64,000 bases of DNA from an uncultured Anaerolineales bacterium (GTDB taxonomy: Bacteria; Chloroflexota; Anaerolineae; Aggregatilineales; Aggregatilineaceae), in NCBI GenBank assembly GCA_937135955.1, contig CAKZOB010000054.1, positions 1 to 64,000 on the forward strand, in the 5' to 3' direction. A program made the position numbers and the translations under genes. The notes under the pieces are model-generated. The model searched no databases, was not told where the DNA came from, and worked only from the letters and a program-made list of their open reading frames with translations. The stretch's first letter is position 1. Every line of letters begins with the position of its first letter. Shown here piece by piece: positions 20,133-28,427 of this stretch.

Positions 20133-20374
20133 AATCCCGTTTCCCATGTGTAGGAATGCGGGGCCGCGCTGATACTCTTGCTCCATCTTCCCCGCCTGAT
20201 TCCAGCGCGCACTCCGTCGCGGTGTCCACCCCATTCCGCGTGTTTGGTCTTGTTTGAGAGACCGGTATAAGATTATCGGGTGCAGGCGCGTATCAGCGGG
20301 CGTGCATCTGCTACAGCTATGCGATGCCTCTGCCACAGAATGCGCCGCCAACAACATTCACAGGGGAGAAGACG

Positions 20375-21889
20375 GTGCCCAGCGAAGACCTGCAAGCTCT
20401 TCTGCGCACGGCCATCGAAGCCGCGCGCAGCGGCGACCGGGCCAAGGCCCGCGAGATGCTCCGTCGTCTTGTCTTGCGCGATCCTGACAACGAACTGGCC
20501 TGGCTGTGGCTGGCCTCGGTTGCCACTTCTGAGGACGAGCGTCGCCAGTGCCTCAGGCGGGTGCTGATCATCAACCCGCGTAACGAGCGAGCGCGTCAGG
20601 CCCTGGCGCAACTCAACCGGACCGCCCAGGGACCATCGGCTGCTGTACCAGCGACGGGAGAACCTCAGCCCGCCCTGCGACGACCAACAGCCCGTCGCCG
20701 ACAGATGCCATCCTGGCTCTTCTGGACGCTGACCATGACTGCCTTCGGCCTGGTGCTGGCTGCGCTGTTGCTATGGTGGTGGGATCGTCGCTCCGTTCAG
20801 AAGTCCACGCCCACCCCAGCGGCGGCTGTTCCTGCGGTCCCTTCAGCTACCCGGGTTGCCGGGCAAGCCACCGCGACCCCCATCGGCGGCACGTTGCGCA
20901 CGTTGCCTCCCCGCGACACAATGCCGCCAACCTGGACGCCGACCGCGACGCGCACCCCCACCGTTACACCCACGCCCACCGTCACGCCTCCGCCACTGGG
21001 ATCATATGCGCTGCTGGCATCCGGGCAACTCGGCCAGAGCGAATGGACGCTGTTCACCGTGCGGGGCGATGGGTCACAGCCCCAGGCCTTGTCGCTGGCC
21101 CTAGCTACTGACGACCTGTCGGAAGGCGTGCTGCCCCTGTTCGCGGGAGTCTACGACGCGGCCCTATCGCCCGACGGCGCGCAGATCGCCTTCACGGGAC
21201 GCCTGGCCCGCACCTACATGGAAGGCGATACGGTCATCACGGAAGAGTTCGAAGACCTGTTCGTCGCCCCCCTCGACGGGGGAACAGCGCGCCGCCTGAC
21301 CCGTCTGGAAGCCAAACGCGCAGGAGAGTCCACCTGGTCACCCGATGGGCAGACCATTGCCTTCGCTGCCGACAAAGAGGGGCACTTCGACCTGTACGTG
21401 CTCTCCGTGACAACCGGCGAATTGCGCACCCTGGTTCCCGGCCCTGCCAATGACCGCGAACCGGCCTGGTCGCCCGATGGACAGTGGATCGCCTTCACCT
21501 CGGATCGCAGCGGGCCGGGTGCCACCGAAATCTGGCGAGTGGGGGCGGACGGCGGCTCATACAAACAACTCACCGACAACGTCAACAGCAGCTTTTCGCC
21601 AGCCTGGTCACCGGATGGGCAGTGGATCGTCTTTCTTTCCGACCGCCGCGGGACAACTGATCCCTACATAATGACAGCTAACGGCGACGGCGAACGCGCC
21701 TTGCTGGTACGCGACATCCGCGCCGAAGAACGCGATCCTGCCTGGTCGCTGGACGGGCGCTGGATCGTCTTCAGCGCCAACCGCGATCGCTCGATCTTCG
21801 ATCTATACGTCATTCAGCCTGATGGCAGCGGTCTGCAACGTATTTTCGAGGGAGACAGCGACACTCGCTATCCCATATGGTTGCCATAA
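20375..21889 (+). CDS. TPR-like module / TM / TolB-type beta-propeller protein (family member 2)
   Basis: 504 residues from a GTG at 20375 with SD AGGGGAGAA; an in-frame ATG at 20324 has no such site. The N-terminal module (ELAWLWLASVATSEDERR ... INPRNERARQALAQL) is followed by a TM helix (LFWTLTMTAFGLVLAALLL, about 113-133), a Thr/Pro linker (TPTATRTPTVTPTPTVTPPP), then WD40-like PD40/TolB repeats with SPDGQTIAF, SPDGQWIAF, SPDGQWIVF and LDGRWIVF. The propeller probably lies outside the membrane and the TPR module inside, so it could couple an external binding event to cytosolic partners. That role is an inference. Confidence 0.85.
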   Translation: MPSEDLQALLRTAIEAARSGDRAKAREMLRRLVLRDPDNELAWLWLASVATSEDERRQCLRRVLIINPRNERARQALAQLNRTAQGPSAAVPATGEPQPALRRPTARRRQMPSWLFWTLTMTAFGLVLAALLLWWWDRRSVQKSTPTPAAAVPAVPSATRVAGQATATPIGGTLRTLPPRDTMPPTWTPTATRTPTVTPTPTVTPPPLGSYALLASGQLGQSEWTLFTVRGDGSQPQALSLALATDDLSEGVLPLFAGVYDAALSPDGAQIAFTGRLARTYMEGDTVITEEFEDLFVAPLDGGTARRLTRLEAKRAGESTWSPDGQTIAFAADKEGHFDLYVLSVTTGELRTLVPGPANDREPAWSPDGQWIAFTSDRSGPGATEIWRVGADGGSYKQLTDNVNSSFSPAWSPDGQWIVFLSDRRGTTDPYIMTANGDGERALLVRDIRAEERDPAWSLDGRWIVFSANRDRSIFDLYVIQPDGSGLQRIFEGDSDTRYPIWLP

Positions 21890-21920
21890 TCAACCGCCGA
21901 CATTGACTTGAGGGGGAACT

Positions 21921-23420
21921 ATGGGCCAGGGCGAACCGACATCGCAGGTGAACGAACTCTTGCGCCAGGGGATCGAAGCTGCGCGAGCGGGGCAGCGGGC
22001 AGTCGCTCGCGCCTTGCTCGAACAGGTCGTGCAGCAAGACGAACGCAACGAAAAAGGATGGTTCTGGCTCGCGGCGGTCACCGACGATCCGCACGAGAAA
22101 CAGATATGCCTGGGCAATGTGCTGGTTATCAACCCGGACAACGAGCGCGCACGTCGTTTGCTGCAACAACTGGAAGAGGCGGCAGGGCTGGTTCCCCCCG
22201 CCGAAGAAGAGAGCAAGAGTGAAGGGCCTGGTCGCACCAGTGTCTACCTGGCCATTGGCAGCGGCATCGCGGCTGTCGTCCTGCTGATCGCTGTGATCGC
22301 TATCGTGCTGAGCAACAAGGGAAGCGAGGAGGACGGGGTTCCTTCTAGTGAACGCCCGCAACTGCCTGCGGTTGCCGCCGTCACCCCAACCAGCGAGACA
22401 TCCGCTGCGCTGCTCCCAACGGCCACCGAGCCACCCGTCTCAGCTTCCCCCACTGCTCCACCGCCCACCTGGACACCCGTGCCCAGCAAAACGCCTGTGC
22501 CCGCTGTCCCACCGACCCTATTCCCGTCTCCTCCCGCGGCTCTGACCGGGCAGATCATCATGCGCTCCGGGAATGTGCCCGCAGACCCGGCCAATCAACC
22601 GATTGTGCTCATCCGGCCCGACGGCAGCGCGGCGCGTACCATTACCCCGCCCAACACGCGCGGGCACGCGCCCGCCCTGTCGCCGAACGGCAACGAGTAC
22701 GCCTATATCATGTACGCCATTGGCACGCGCGAGTACATCCTGCAACTGGACAATCTGCAGGGCACCGACCCTCGCCCGGCCAGCATCTACTGGACGGGCA
22801 AACCGACTCTTATCGAACAGGACATGCCCGCCTGGTCACCGGATGGGCGTGCGCTGGCCTTTGTTGCCCGCAGCCTGGACTCCGCTACAGCCGATCTATA
22901 CTACCTGCAAGTGATCGATCGCCAGGGCGATCCGGCCCAATTGCAGCGCCTGACGAACGACAACACTATCGAAAGCTGGCCCACCTTTTCGCCGGACGGC
23001 TCGCGCATCGTCTACGTCGCTGATATGAGTCGCATGGCTCCGGCCAATCCGGTTGACCTGCGCGCCTTCGACCTGAATTCGCGCCAGATATTCCCCATCA
23101 CCACCGACGGTGCGGCGCTGATCGAGCTCGCGCCCGACTGGTCGCCGGACGGACAGACGCTCGTTTTCCAGGGCAAAGCGAGCGGTAGCCAGCATTTCGA
23201 CATCTATCAGGTACCCGCAACTGGCGGAACTCCCGAACTGCTCCTTGCCTCCGACGCCGATGACATTCAGCCGCGTTTCTCGCCAGATGGCAACTATCTG
23301 GTCTTCTCATCCAATCGATCGGGCAACTGGGATGTGTTCGTCTTCGAGCTTGCCACTCAGACCATCTACCAGGTGACCAGCGGCGCGCAGACCGACATTG
23401 CCAATGACTGGGGGCCGTAG
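21921..23420 (+). CDS. TPR-like module / TM / TolB-type beta-propeller protein (family member 3)
   Basis: 499 residues, 31 bases after its paralog, SD TGAGGGGGA before the ATG at 21921. The layout is the same: N-terminal module (NEKGWFWLAAVTDDPHEKQ, INPDNERARRLLQQL), a TM helix (about 108-132), a long Pro/Thr/Ser linker, and a C-terminal TolB-like propeller with SPNGNEYAY, SPDGRALAF, SPDGSRIVYV, SPDGQTLVF and SPDGNYLVF. No catalytic residues are apparent. Tandem duplication and shared strand suggest co-expression with members 1, 2 and 4. Confidence 0.85.
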   Translation: MGQGEPTSQVNELLRQGIEAARAGQRAVARALLEQVVQQDERNEKGWFWLAAVTDDPHEKQICLGNVLVINPDNERARRLLQQLEEAAGLVPPAEEESKSEGPGRTSVYLAIGSGIAAVVLLIAVIAIVLSNKGSEEDGVPSSERPQLPAVAAVTPTSETSAALLPTATEPPVSASPTAPPPTWTPVPSKTPVPAVPPTLFPSPPAALTGQIIMRSGNVPADPANQPIVLIRPDGSAARTITPPNTRGHAPALSPNGNEYAYIMYAIGTREYILQLDNLQGTDPRPASIYWTGKPTLIEQDMPAWSPDGRALAFVARSLDSATADLYYLQVIDRQGDPAQLQRLTNDNTIESWPTFSPDGSRIVYVADMSRMAPANPVDLRAFDLNSRQIFPITTDGAALIELAPDWSPDGQTLVFQGKASGSQHFDIYQVPATGGTPELLLASDADDIQPRFSPDGNYLVFSSNRSGNWDVFVFELATQTIYQVTSGAQTDIANDWGP

Positions 23421-23508
23421 CTCTCACCATGATGGCCATCATATAGAGCTGGTCACATGGTAAAATAGTAAATGATTGAGAATGAAGGGCCGGTAACCAG
23501 GGGGGGCT

Positions 23509-23919
23509 ATGGGTATTTCATCCGATCTGCTGAACGCGCCGAAAGAATTCCTGCAACTGTTCAAACAAGGCAAAGAGGCGGCCAAACGCGGAGACAAAGC
23601 CAGAGCACACGAATTGTTTCGCCAGGCTATCGAGATCGATCCCTATCACGAGCAGGTGTGGTTGTGGCTGGCCAGCGTGGTAGAGAGCGACGAAGACCGG
23701 CGAGTGTGCTTTGAAAACGTGCTGGAACTGAATCCGCTGCACCCCACTGCCCGCCAACAACTGCAGCGCCTCGAACAGAAACAGCTTCAGGAAGTCATGG
23801 CTGCTGCCAGCCAGAGCCGCCGGGGTCTATCGGCGCGCCGCAAGCTGTTCAGGCTGTTGCTGATTCTGCTGATCGCGGCAGGGATCGCGGTGGCGCTGAT
23901 CGCCTGGGGGATTGTCTGA
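23509..23919 (+). CDS. TPR-like module protein with C-terminal TM anchor (family member 4)
   Basis: 136 residues. The core (HEQVWLWLASVVESDEDRR, LELNPLHPTARQQLQRL) is followed by a basic patch (RRGLSARRKLFR) and a C-terminal TM helix. It resembles member 1 in size and layout and lacks a propeller. The ATG at 23509 is preceded by AGGGGGGCT. The 88-base gap before it contains AT-rich stretches (AAAATAGTAAATGATTGAG) that could hold its own promoter. Function unknown. Confidence 0.78.
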   Translation: MGISSDLLNAPKEFLQLFKQGKEAAKRGDKARAHELFRQAIEIDPYHEQVWLWLASVVESDEDRRVCFENVLELNPLHPTARQQLQRLEQKQLQEVMAAASQSRRGLSARRKLFRLLLILLIAAGIAVALIAWGIV

Positions 23920-23955
23920 CCTCTCAGGTCGCGGGGTTGCCCGTCCTGCGGCAAT

Positions 23956-24642
23956 CTAGAGATCGTTGAAACGGTATCCTACCCCGCGCGAGGTCAGGAT
24001 ATAGGTAGGGTGCTGCGGATCAGGTTCGATCTTCTGGCGCAGATAGTGGATGTAGAGTTTGAGGCTCTCTACTGCGTCGCCATATTCTGGCCCCCAGGCC
24101 TCTCCGACCAATTCAGATCGGCTCATCACCCGCCCAGCATTGCGCGCCAGCACGCTCAACAGATTAAACTCCTTCGGCGTCAGGTGCACCGGTTTGCCCT
24201 GCACCCATATCTCGCGGCTGATGAAGTTGATGCGCAGGTTGCCACCGTCGAATACTAACTCCTCGGCCACGGTGGGTTTGGGCGCGCGCCGCAGATGTGC
24301 CCGGACGCGCGCCACCAGCTCATCGTTGTCATAGGGCTTGATGATGTAATCGTCAGCGCCCATCTCCAGGCCGCGCACCCGGTCGCGAGCGTCGTCTTTG
24401 GCGGTCAGAAACAGGATGGGCACATCCGATAACTCGCGCAGACGGCGGCAGACTTCCCAGCCGTCCATATCCGGCATCATGATATCGAGCAAAATCAAGT
24501 CAGGGTGTGTGCGGTATGCGGCGCGCAGACCCTCCTCTGCCCCGTAAGCCTTGATCACCTCAAAACCGCGTCGTTCCAACACGATGCTGATCAGATCAAC
24601 GGTCATCGGCTCGTCGTCAATCACCAGTATCTTCTCGGCCAT
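23956..24642 (-). CDS. OmpR/PhoB-family response regulator
   Basis: 228 residues from the ATG at 24642 (MAEKILVIDDEP). Receiver domain with acidic pocket Asp9/Asp10, phospho-acceptor Asp53 in LLDIMMPDMDGWE, and the conserved Lys in FLTAKDD. The winged-helix DNA-binding domain occupies the C-terminal 100 residues (LTPKEFNLLSVLARNAGRVMS ... YIHYLRQKIEPDPQHPTYIL). A phosphorylated dimer should bind direct repeats and regulate transcription. No histidine kinase adjoins it, so it is an orphan regulator; the GAF kinase at 12329 is the nearest candidate. Confidence 0.95.
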   Translation of the reverse strand: MAEKILVIDDEPMTVDLISIVLERRGFEVIKAYGAEEGLRAAYRTHPDLILLDIMMPDMDGWEVCRRLRELSDVPILFLTAKDDARDRVRGLEMGADDYIIKPYDNDELVARVRAHLRRAPKPTVAEELVFDGGNLRINFISREIWVQGKPVHLTPKEFNLLSVLARNAGRVMSRSELVGEAWGPEYGDAVESLKLYIHYLRQKIEPDPQHPTYILTSRGVGYRFNDL

Positions 24643-24885
24643 GCCTGGGAATCCTCTGGTTGGAACACAAACTGGCTGTACGCTCTCCCTACCGCACCTG
24701 AGCGTTTCCCTTTGCACTGTACCACGCGCCAGATTCACGCGCAAGTGAGGGGAAACGGGAGGCGCGGCAAAGGTCATAGCGATTTGCCCAACGGGAGGGT
24801 GTTTCCCTCACCTCCGCTTAGCGTTCACGCGCCTCGTTGACCCCTTAGCCGTGTATGAAACCAGGCTGGAGGTGAGGTAACCCAA

Positions 24886-24923
24886 AGCGCAGCAAACTAC
24901 CTGACGCATTTTGTACGCACCCG
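24886..24923. repeat. Fragment of the dispersed repeat tail
   Basis: GCGCAGCAAACTACCTGACG then CATTTTGTACGCACCCGC resembles the conserved tail seen at 10.45 kb and 30.24 kb. It lacks the palindromic core. It sits in the 24643-24994 gap, which shows no gene otherwise. Confidence 0.5.
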
Positions 24924-24994
24924 CTGTCAAATCTTGCATACAGCCAAAAGCGGGAAAGCTGATAGCGTTCACAGCCGGACGCCCACTGACTGGA

Positions 24995-25627
24995 TCATGG
25001 CCCCAGTACCAGGCGTAATCGCTGCTCCAGCTCGCTGAGGATGATAGCAGTGGCCCCCCACACCTTGTGGCCCGCGATGTTGTACCAGGGCACCCGCATG
25101 GACGAATCCCCGACCGGCCACTCTTCGACGACCTTTCGGGTGTCGTCGAGCAACCACCCCAGCGGGCATTCGATAACTTCCACCACCTCTGCCGCATCAG
25201 GTTGCCAGGCGGGACGCCGCGCCACATGGCCGACAACCGGAGTCACCATGAAGTCGCTGGGCGGGATGTAGACCTGTGTCAACTGTCCCAGCACGTGCAC
25301 CGGTTCGCGCAACCCCAATTCTTCGCGAGCTTCCCGCAATGCTGCCTGCAGGGCTGTTTCACCCGGTTCGCGCGCCCCGCCAGGCAAACCGATCTGCCCG
25401 CTGTGCACATCCTGGGGATGAGCCGCCCGGCGCACCAACACCACGGCCAATTCGCCGTCCCGGGGATACAGTAATACCAACACGCTGGCCTGCCGTGGCG
25501 CGCCAGCGCGTGCCTCACTACGGCGCATGGCCCGCGGGCGAGGAGCCATCAGGCGCTGCGCGGCCTCGCTGTCGAAGCCGGACAGCGCCAGGGCAGCGCG
25601 TATCTGCGCCAGTGTCAGGAAAGTCAT
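24995..25627 (-). CDS. Nudix hydrolase (CoA-pyrophosphatase-like)
   Basis: 210 residues. The Nudix box is complete: GGAREPGETALQAALREARE followed by ELGL (G-x5-E-x7-REUxEExGU). The preceding VRRAAHPQDVHSGQIGLPGG resembles the UPF0035/CoA-diphosphatase signature of NudL-type enzymes, which hydrolyse CoA to ADP-ribose-type phosphates and 4'-phosphopantetheine. Its ATG overlaps the stop of the 86-residue gene upstream (ATGA), so it is the last cistron of the E1/E2/JAB-like operon. Whether it belongs functionally to that system or is a passenger is unknown. Confidence 0.88.
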   Translation of the reverse strand: MTFLTLAQIRAALALSGFDSEAAQRLMAPRPRAMRRSEARAGAPRQASVLVLLYPRDGELAVVLVRRAAHPQDVHSGQIGLPGGAREPGETALQAALREAREELGLREPVHVLGQLTQVYIPPSDFMVTPVVGHVARRPAWQPDAAEVVEVIECPLGWLLDDTRKVVEEWPVGDSSMRVPWYNIAGHKVWGATAIILSELEQRLRLVLGP

Positions 25628-25884
25628 AGGGGGTGATACCAGGCGCGCCGCTTGCGCAGTGAGATTCCGGCGTCGGTCTCGTCGCGCACGGTTGTGCGCA
25701 CGCGCCCACGAGGATCAATGTGAATCTGCCCTGCCTGTTGCAGGCGCACGAACTCCTCCGGCGTAATGTCGGGCGCAGGCTCACCGCCCAGCCGTTCCAG
25801 CCGCGGCCCCATGTCACCGTCCGCCGGAGTCTCCTCAGGAGGAATATCGTCTACCGGAGGCACATAGTCGTTGTGATCAGCCAT
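25624..25884 (-). CDS. Small acidic protein of unknown function in the E1/E2/JAB-like operon
   Basis: 86 residues from the ATG at 25884, with SD TAGGAGT. The N-terminal third is acidic and Pro-rich (VPPVDDIPPEETPADGD); the middle has ITPEEFVRLQQAGQ; the C-terminus is basic and aromatic (LRKRRAWYHPL). There is no Gly-Gly end and no clear beta-grasp pattern, so it is not an obvious ubiquitin-like modifier. It follows the E1-like gene by four bases and overlaps the Nudix gene, so it is co-translated with them. A partner, substrate or highly divergent modifier role is possible. Confidence 0.7.
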   Translation of the reverse strand: MADHNDYVPPVDDIPPEETPADGDMGPRLERLGGEPAPDITPEEFVRLQQAGQIHIDPRGRVRTTVRDETDAGISLRKRRAWYHPL

Positions 25885-25888
25885 ACTC

Positions 25889-26803
25889 CTACCCTTCGTC
25901 GTTGAGCATCTTATCGTCCGTTGCCGAAGCCGCCTGTCCCAGGCGCAACAGATCGTCAAGCGAGAGCGTCGCTTCCTGACGCTCGCTGTTCTGCCGCTGA
26001 CTGGCGCAGACCAGGCATTGCGGGTTGGCCGGCACGCTGACCCATTCCGCCGTATGCGGCAGGGCCATTCGCCCCTCGAAAATCTCCAGCGCTGTGTTTG
26101 CCTGAATGATGGTGTTGCCTGGCCAGGTACGGTGCGCAGGCGTGCCGCGCAGCAGATGATTGAGCGCCATGTCCGCCTGGATCGCCGCCACCCGCACCAC
26201 GTGCAGCCACAGTCCAGGTTCCGAAGCCAGTGTCCCATCCGGGCCGATCAATCCGTAGTCAAGCCGTGCTTGCGGACCACGATCGTCCAGTCCTTCGCGC
26301 AGGTGCTCTGCCCAGCAGGCATAGCATGGCCCCTGCCGCGGATGGATCAGGCACACGTCGCCCCCCTCACCGCGCTCGTACACCCCGGCGTAGACTGCCG
26401 TCAGGCCGTATTTCAAACACGCCTCATTGATGGCATACTTGGGCGGCTCCTGATCCACGCCAACCACTACCACGTCGGCCCCTTGTAATGCTTCCAGGTG
26501 ATCTTCGATGCGCCCGATGACCGTTTCCACCTGCGCTGCTGGATTGCGCTGGCGAATCAGGTCCGCCACCGCCTCGGCTTTGGGACGCCCTACCTCGCGC
26601 AGGTCAGCGGCATGGCGTACAACATTCGCTTCTTCCAGCACGTCGTCGTCTATCAGCACAAACCGCCCTACCCCGCTCATCGCCAGACTTACGGCGACAA
26701 AACTACCGCCTGACCCCAACCCGACGATGGCCGCCGTGCGCGAATACAACAGCGTCATCACGTCGTCGCTGAACAGCCGTGCCACGCGATCCCATTGCGT
26801 CAT
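25889..26803 (-). CDS. ThiF/E1-like ubiquitin-activating-type adenylyltransferase
   Basis: 304 residues from the ATG at 26803, overlapping the JAB-like gene by four bases. Rossmann-type ATP site GLGSGG (28-33), acidic IDDDVLEEANVVRH (51-64) with the Arg expected for ATP binding, and GRPKAEA (Lys75). Two CxxC pairs (Cys160/163 and Cys263/266) should bind structural zinc, as in ThiF/MoeB. The family adenylates the C-terminus of a beta-grasp protein and often passes it as a thioester. With E2-like and JAMM-like genes next to it, the likely role is E1 of a ubiquitin-like pathway, not thiamin or molybdopterin synthesis. The C-terminal LSLDDLLRLGQ (280-290) resembles motifs at the ends of two other operon proteins. 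Confidence 0.88.
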   Translation of the reverse strand: MTQWDRVARLFSDDVMTLLYSRTAAIVGLGSGGSFVAVSLAMSGVGRFVLIDDDVLEEANVVRHAADLREVGRPKAEAVADLIRQRNPAAQVETVIGRIEDHLEALQGADVVVVGVDQEPPKYAINEACLKYGLTAVYAGVYERGEGGDVCLIHPRQGPCYACWAEHLREGLDDRGPQARLDYGLIGPDGTLASEPGLWLHVVRVAAIQADMALNHLLRGTPAHRTWPGNTIIQANTALEIFEGRMALPHTAEWVSVPANPQCLVCASQRQNSERQEATLSLDDLLRLGQAASATDDKMLNDEG

Positions 26804-27897
26804 GATACGCCATCCACCTTCAGGGCTGGAGTGGTTTTCTCCACATGCCACACCAGCTCGATCAGCGTCCGCCGCGAGTCCCAGGACCAGTCGGGCAATT
26901 GCGTGGTCAGCAGCGGGCGCGACGCAGCATAGAGCGCCTCGAACATGTCCTGCTCTTCCTCTACTGGCACCAGCGGAGCCACACGCACCGCTGGCATGGT
27001 GTTAGGATAATCCATACCGGTCACCAGCAACACCACCTGGCTGACGCCCTCCCTGAATATAGCGAAGCAGATTTCATAAGGAGGACGGCCATCAGCATCC
27101 CAACGTACCACATCCACCGTGTAACCTGCCTCGCGCAGCAGGTCGTACTCCTGCTCGAAGCGCCGCGGATGGGCCAGGTGCCAGGCCAGTGGCGGCAACG
27201 CGGGCAAGCGATCGTCTGGCCAGACGACTGGCGCTACGGCCACGAAGCGCGGCGCGCGCTGGCTCATGTACCAGAAGTCAATCCGCACCAACCACCCTTC
27301 TTCCTCGCAGCGCCGGACAATAGACTGTGGCCCCAGAGGGGGCATGCCCTGCGCGTTGGTCTCTTCCGCGCCCGCTTCCGCTTCATCGGTCGAGACCTCT
27401 GCCAGCGGATACATGGTGACGATGGGCGCGACCACCAGTTCCACCGGCGTCTCTCTGTCCTCGATCATGGCGCGGGCTGTGCGGGCATCTCCCCCGGAAG
27501 GAGCGATCATGTCGCCTGGTTGCTTGTGCCAGTCGCCCACATGGGCCAGGGGTACGTCCCACTTGGCCGCCAGCGCCTTGCCATAGGACGGGCGACGCAA
27601 TTCGCGGAATGCCTCCCAGTTCACATACCACCAGTGAAAGACGTCTCCCTGCCAATCGTCGCCTTGCTCGAACCGGCCCCACTCGCGCACAGCATCGCGC
27701 CCCGGACTGATAGTCTCCAGCACATAGACATCTGGCTCCAACCGCCCCGGCTGCGGGACGATCAGGCCGACCATAGCTTCACCGGTCTCTGGCTCCGGGT
27801 AACGCAGTGCGCCCTGCACAATCTTGTCCAGCACGCGCTCGGCGAGTATCAGCCGGGGCACATCGCGCGGCAGTTCAGGCAACGTTTCGGGACTCAT
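26800..27897 (-). CDS. JAMM/JAB-like protein with C-terminal E2/RWD-like domain
   Basis: 365 residues. The N-terminal half follows the prokaryotic JAB pattern: Glu40 in ETGEAMVGLI, then HVGDWHKQP with Ser134 and Asp137 in APSGGDARTA. The spacing fits H-x-H-x7-S-x2-D, except that the second metal His is Gln126 (codon CAA), so zinc binding and isopeptidase activity are uncertain. The C-terminal part (about 240-360) has an E2/RWD-like sequence (PYEICFAIF, MDYPNTMPAVRVAPL, WSWDSRRTLIELVWHV) with no Cys where an E2 would have one. It overlaps both neighbours by four bases. The likely role is removal or processing of a conjugated modifier, or a non-catalytic adaptor. Confidence 0.75.
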   Translation of the reverse strand: MSPETLPELPRDVPRLILAERVLDKIVQGALRYPEPETGEAMVGLIVPQPGRLEPDVYVLETISPGRDAVREWGRFEQGDDWQGDVFHWWYVNWEAFRELRRPSYGKALAAKWDVPLAHVGDWHKQPGDMIAPSGGDARTARAMIEDRETPVELVVAPIVTMYPLAEVSTDEAEAGAEETNAQGMPPLGPQSIVRRCEEEGWLVRIDFWYMSQRAPRFVAVAPVVWPDDRLPALPPLAWHLAHPRRFEQEYDLLREAGYTVDVVRWDADGRPPYEICFAIFREGVSQVVLLVTGMDYPNTMPAVRVAPLVPVEEEQDMFEALYAASRPLLTTQLPDWSWDSRRTLIELVWHVEKTTPALKVDGVS

Positions 27898-28418
27898 GGT
27901 GTTCTCCTCTGGAAGCCAGGGCCTTTGCCACGGTATACCCTTTCCTCAACCCCTGGCCAGATGCCGGTTGCGCGCCAGGTGTAGTAGGCATACAGCCACT
28001 GAATAGCCCAGCCTGCCACCGTCACCGCCGTGGACGTGCTCGGATTCCAGCCGTAGGCCACACCATCATAGGGGTTGAACAGGCACAGTTGGCCGTCTAC
28101 GAACTGATGCTTCTCGCTATAAACGTGCGGCTTGACGACGTAAGCTTCGGCAGGCCGGTTAGGGTATCCCTCGACATAGATAATCTTGAGCGTGTGCATC
28201 CGCTCCGGAATACCCCGCATGTTGATCTCGACCTCGCCGATCCAGTACAGCTCGCCCTCAGGAGGCACTACCAGCCGGAACGTGTCGCCAAAGGTGGCGC
28301 GCATCATCTCCACTTCCAGCCGCAGCCGCGCCGATACCCGTTCTGGCGTCCCCCACCAGGCTGTCTTGCCCATTGCGATCAATCCTCCACCACTTTTTGT
28401 CAGGCGTACCTGTTCCAT
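27894..28418 (-). CDS. E2-like ubiquitin-conjugating-type protein
   Basis: 174 residues. It follows the UBC-fold pattern: strand-rich N-terminus (LYWIGEVEINMRG), HTLKIIYVEGYPNRPAEAYV (the YPxxP turn), then HQFVDGQLCLF with candidate catalytic Cys112 preceded by His104, and WNPSTSTAVTVAGWAIQWL as the C-terminal helix after the W-x-P turn. This agrees with the bacterial E2 families described by comparative genomics. It would accept a modifier as a thioester from the E1-like protein and transfer it to a target. The gene starts 9 bases after the upstream membrane protein and overlaps the JAB-like gene. An internal ATG (residue 16) is an alternative start. Confidence 0.82.
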   Translation of the reverse strand: MEQVRLTKSGGGLIAMGKTAWWGTPERVSARLRLEVEMMRATFGDTFRLVVPPEGELYWIGEVEINMRGIPERMHTLKIIYVEGYPNRPAEAYVVKPHVYSEKHQFVDGQLCLFNPYDGVAYGWNPSTSTAVTVAGWAIQWLYAYYTWRATGIWPGVEERVYRGKGPGFQRRTP

Positions 28419-28427
28419 TCCGGGGCA

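Noticed and set aside
24778-25236. A minus-strand frame through the gap beside the Nudix gene
   Set aside because: It reads another frame of the Nudix gene and a degenerate repeat.
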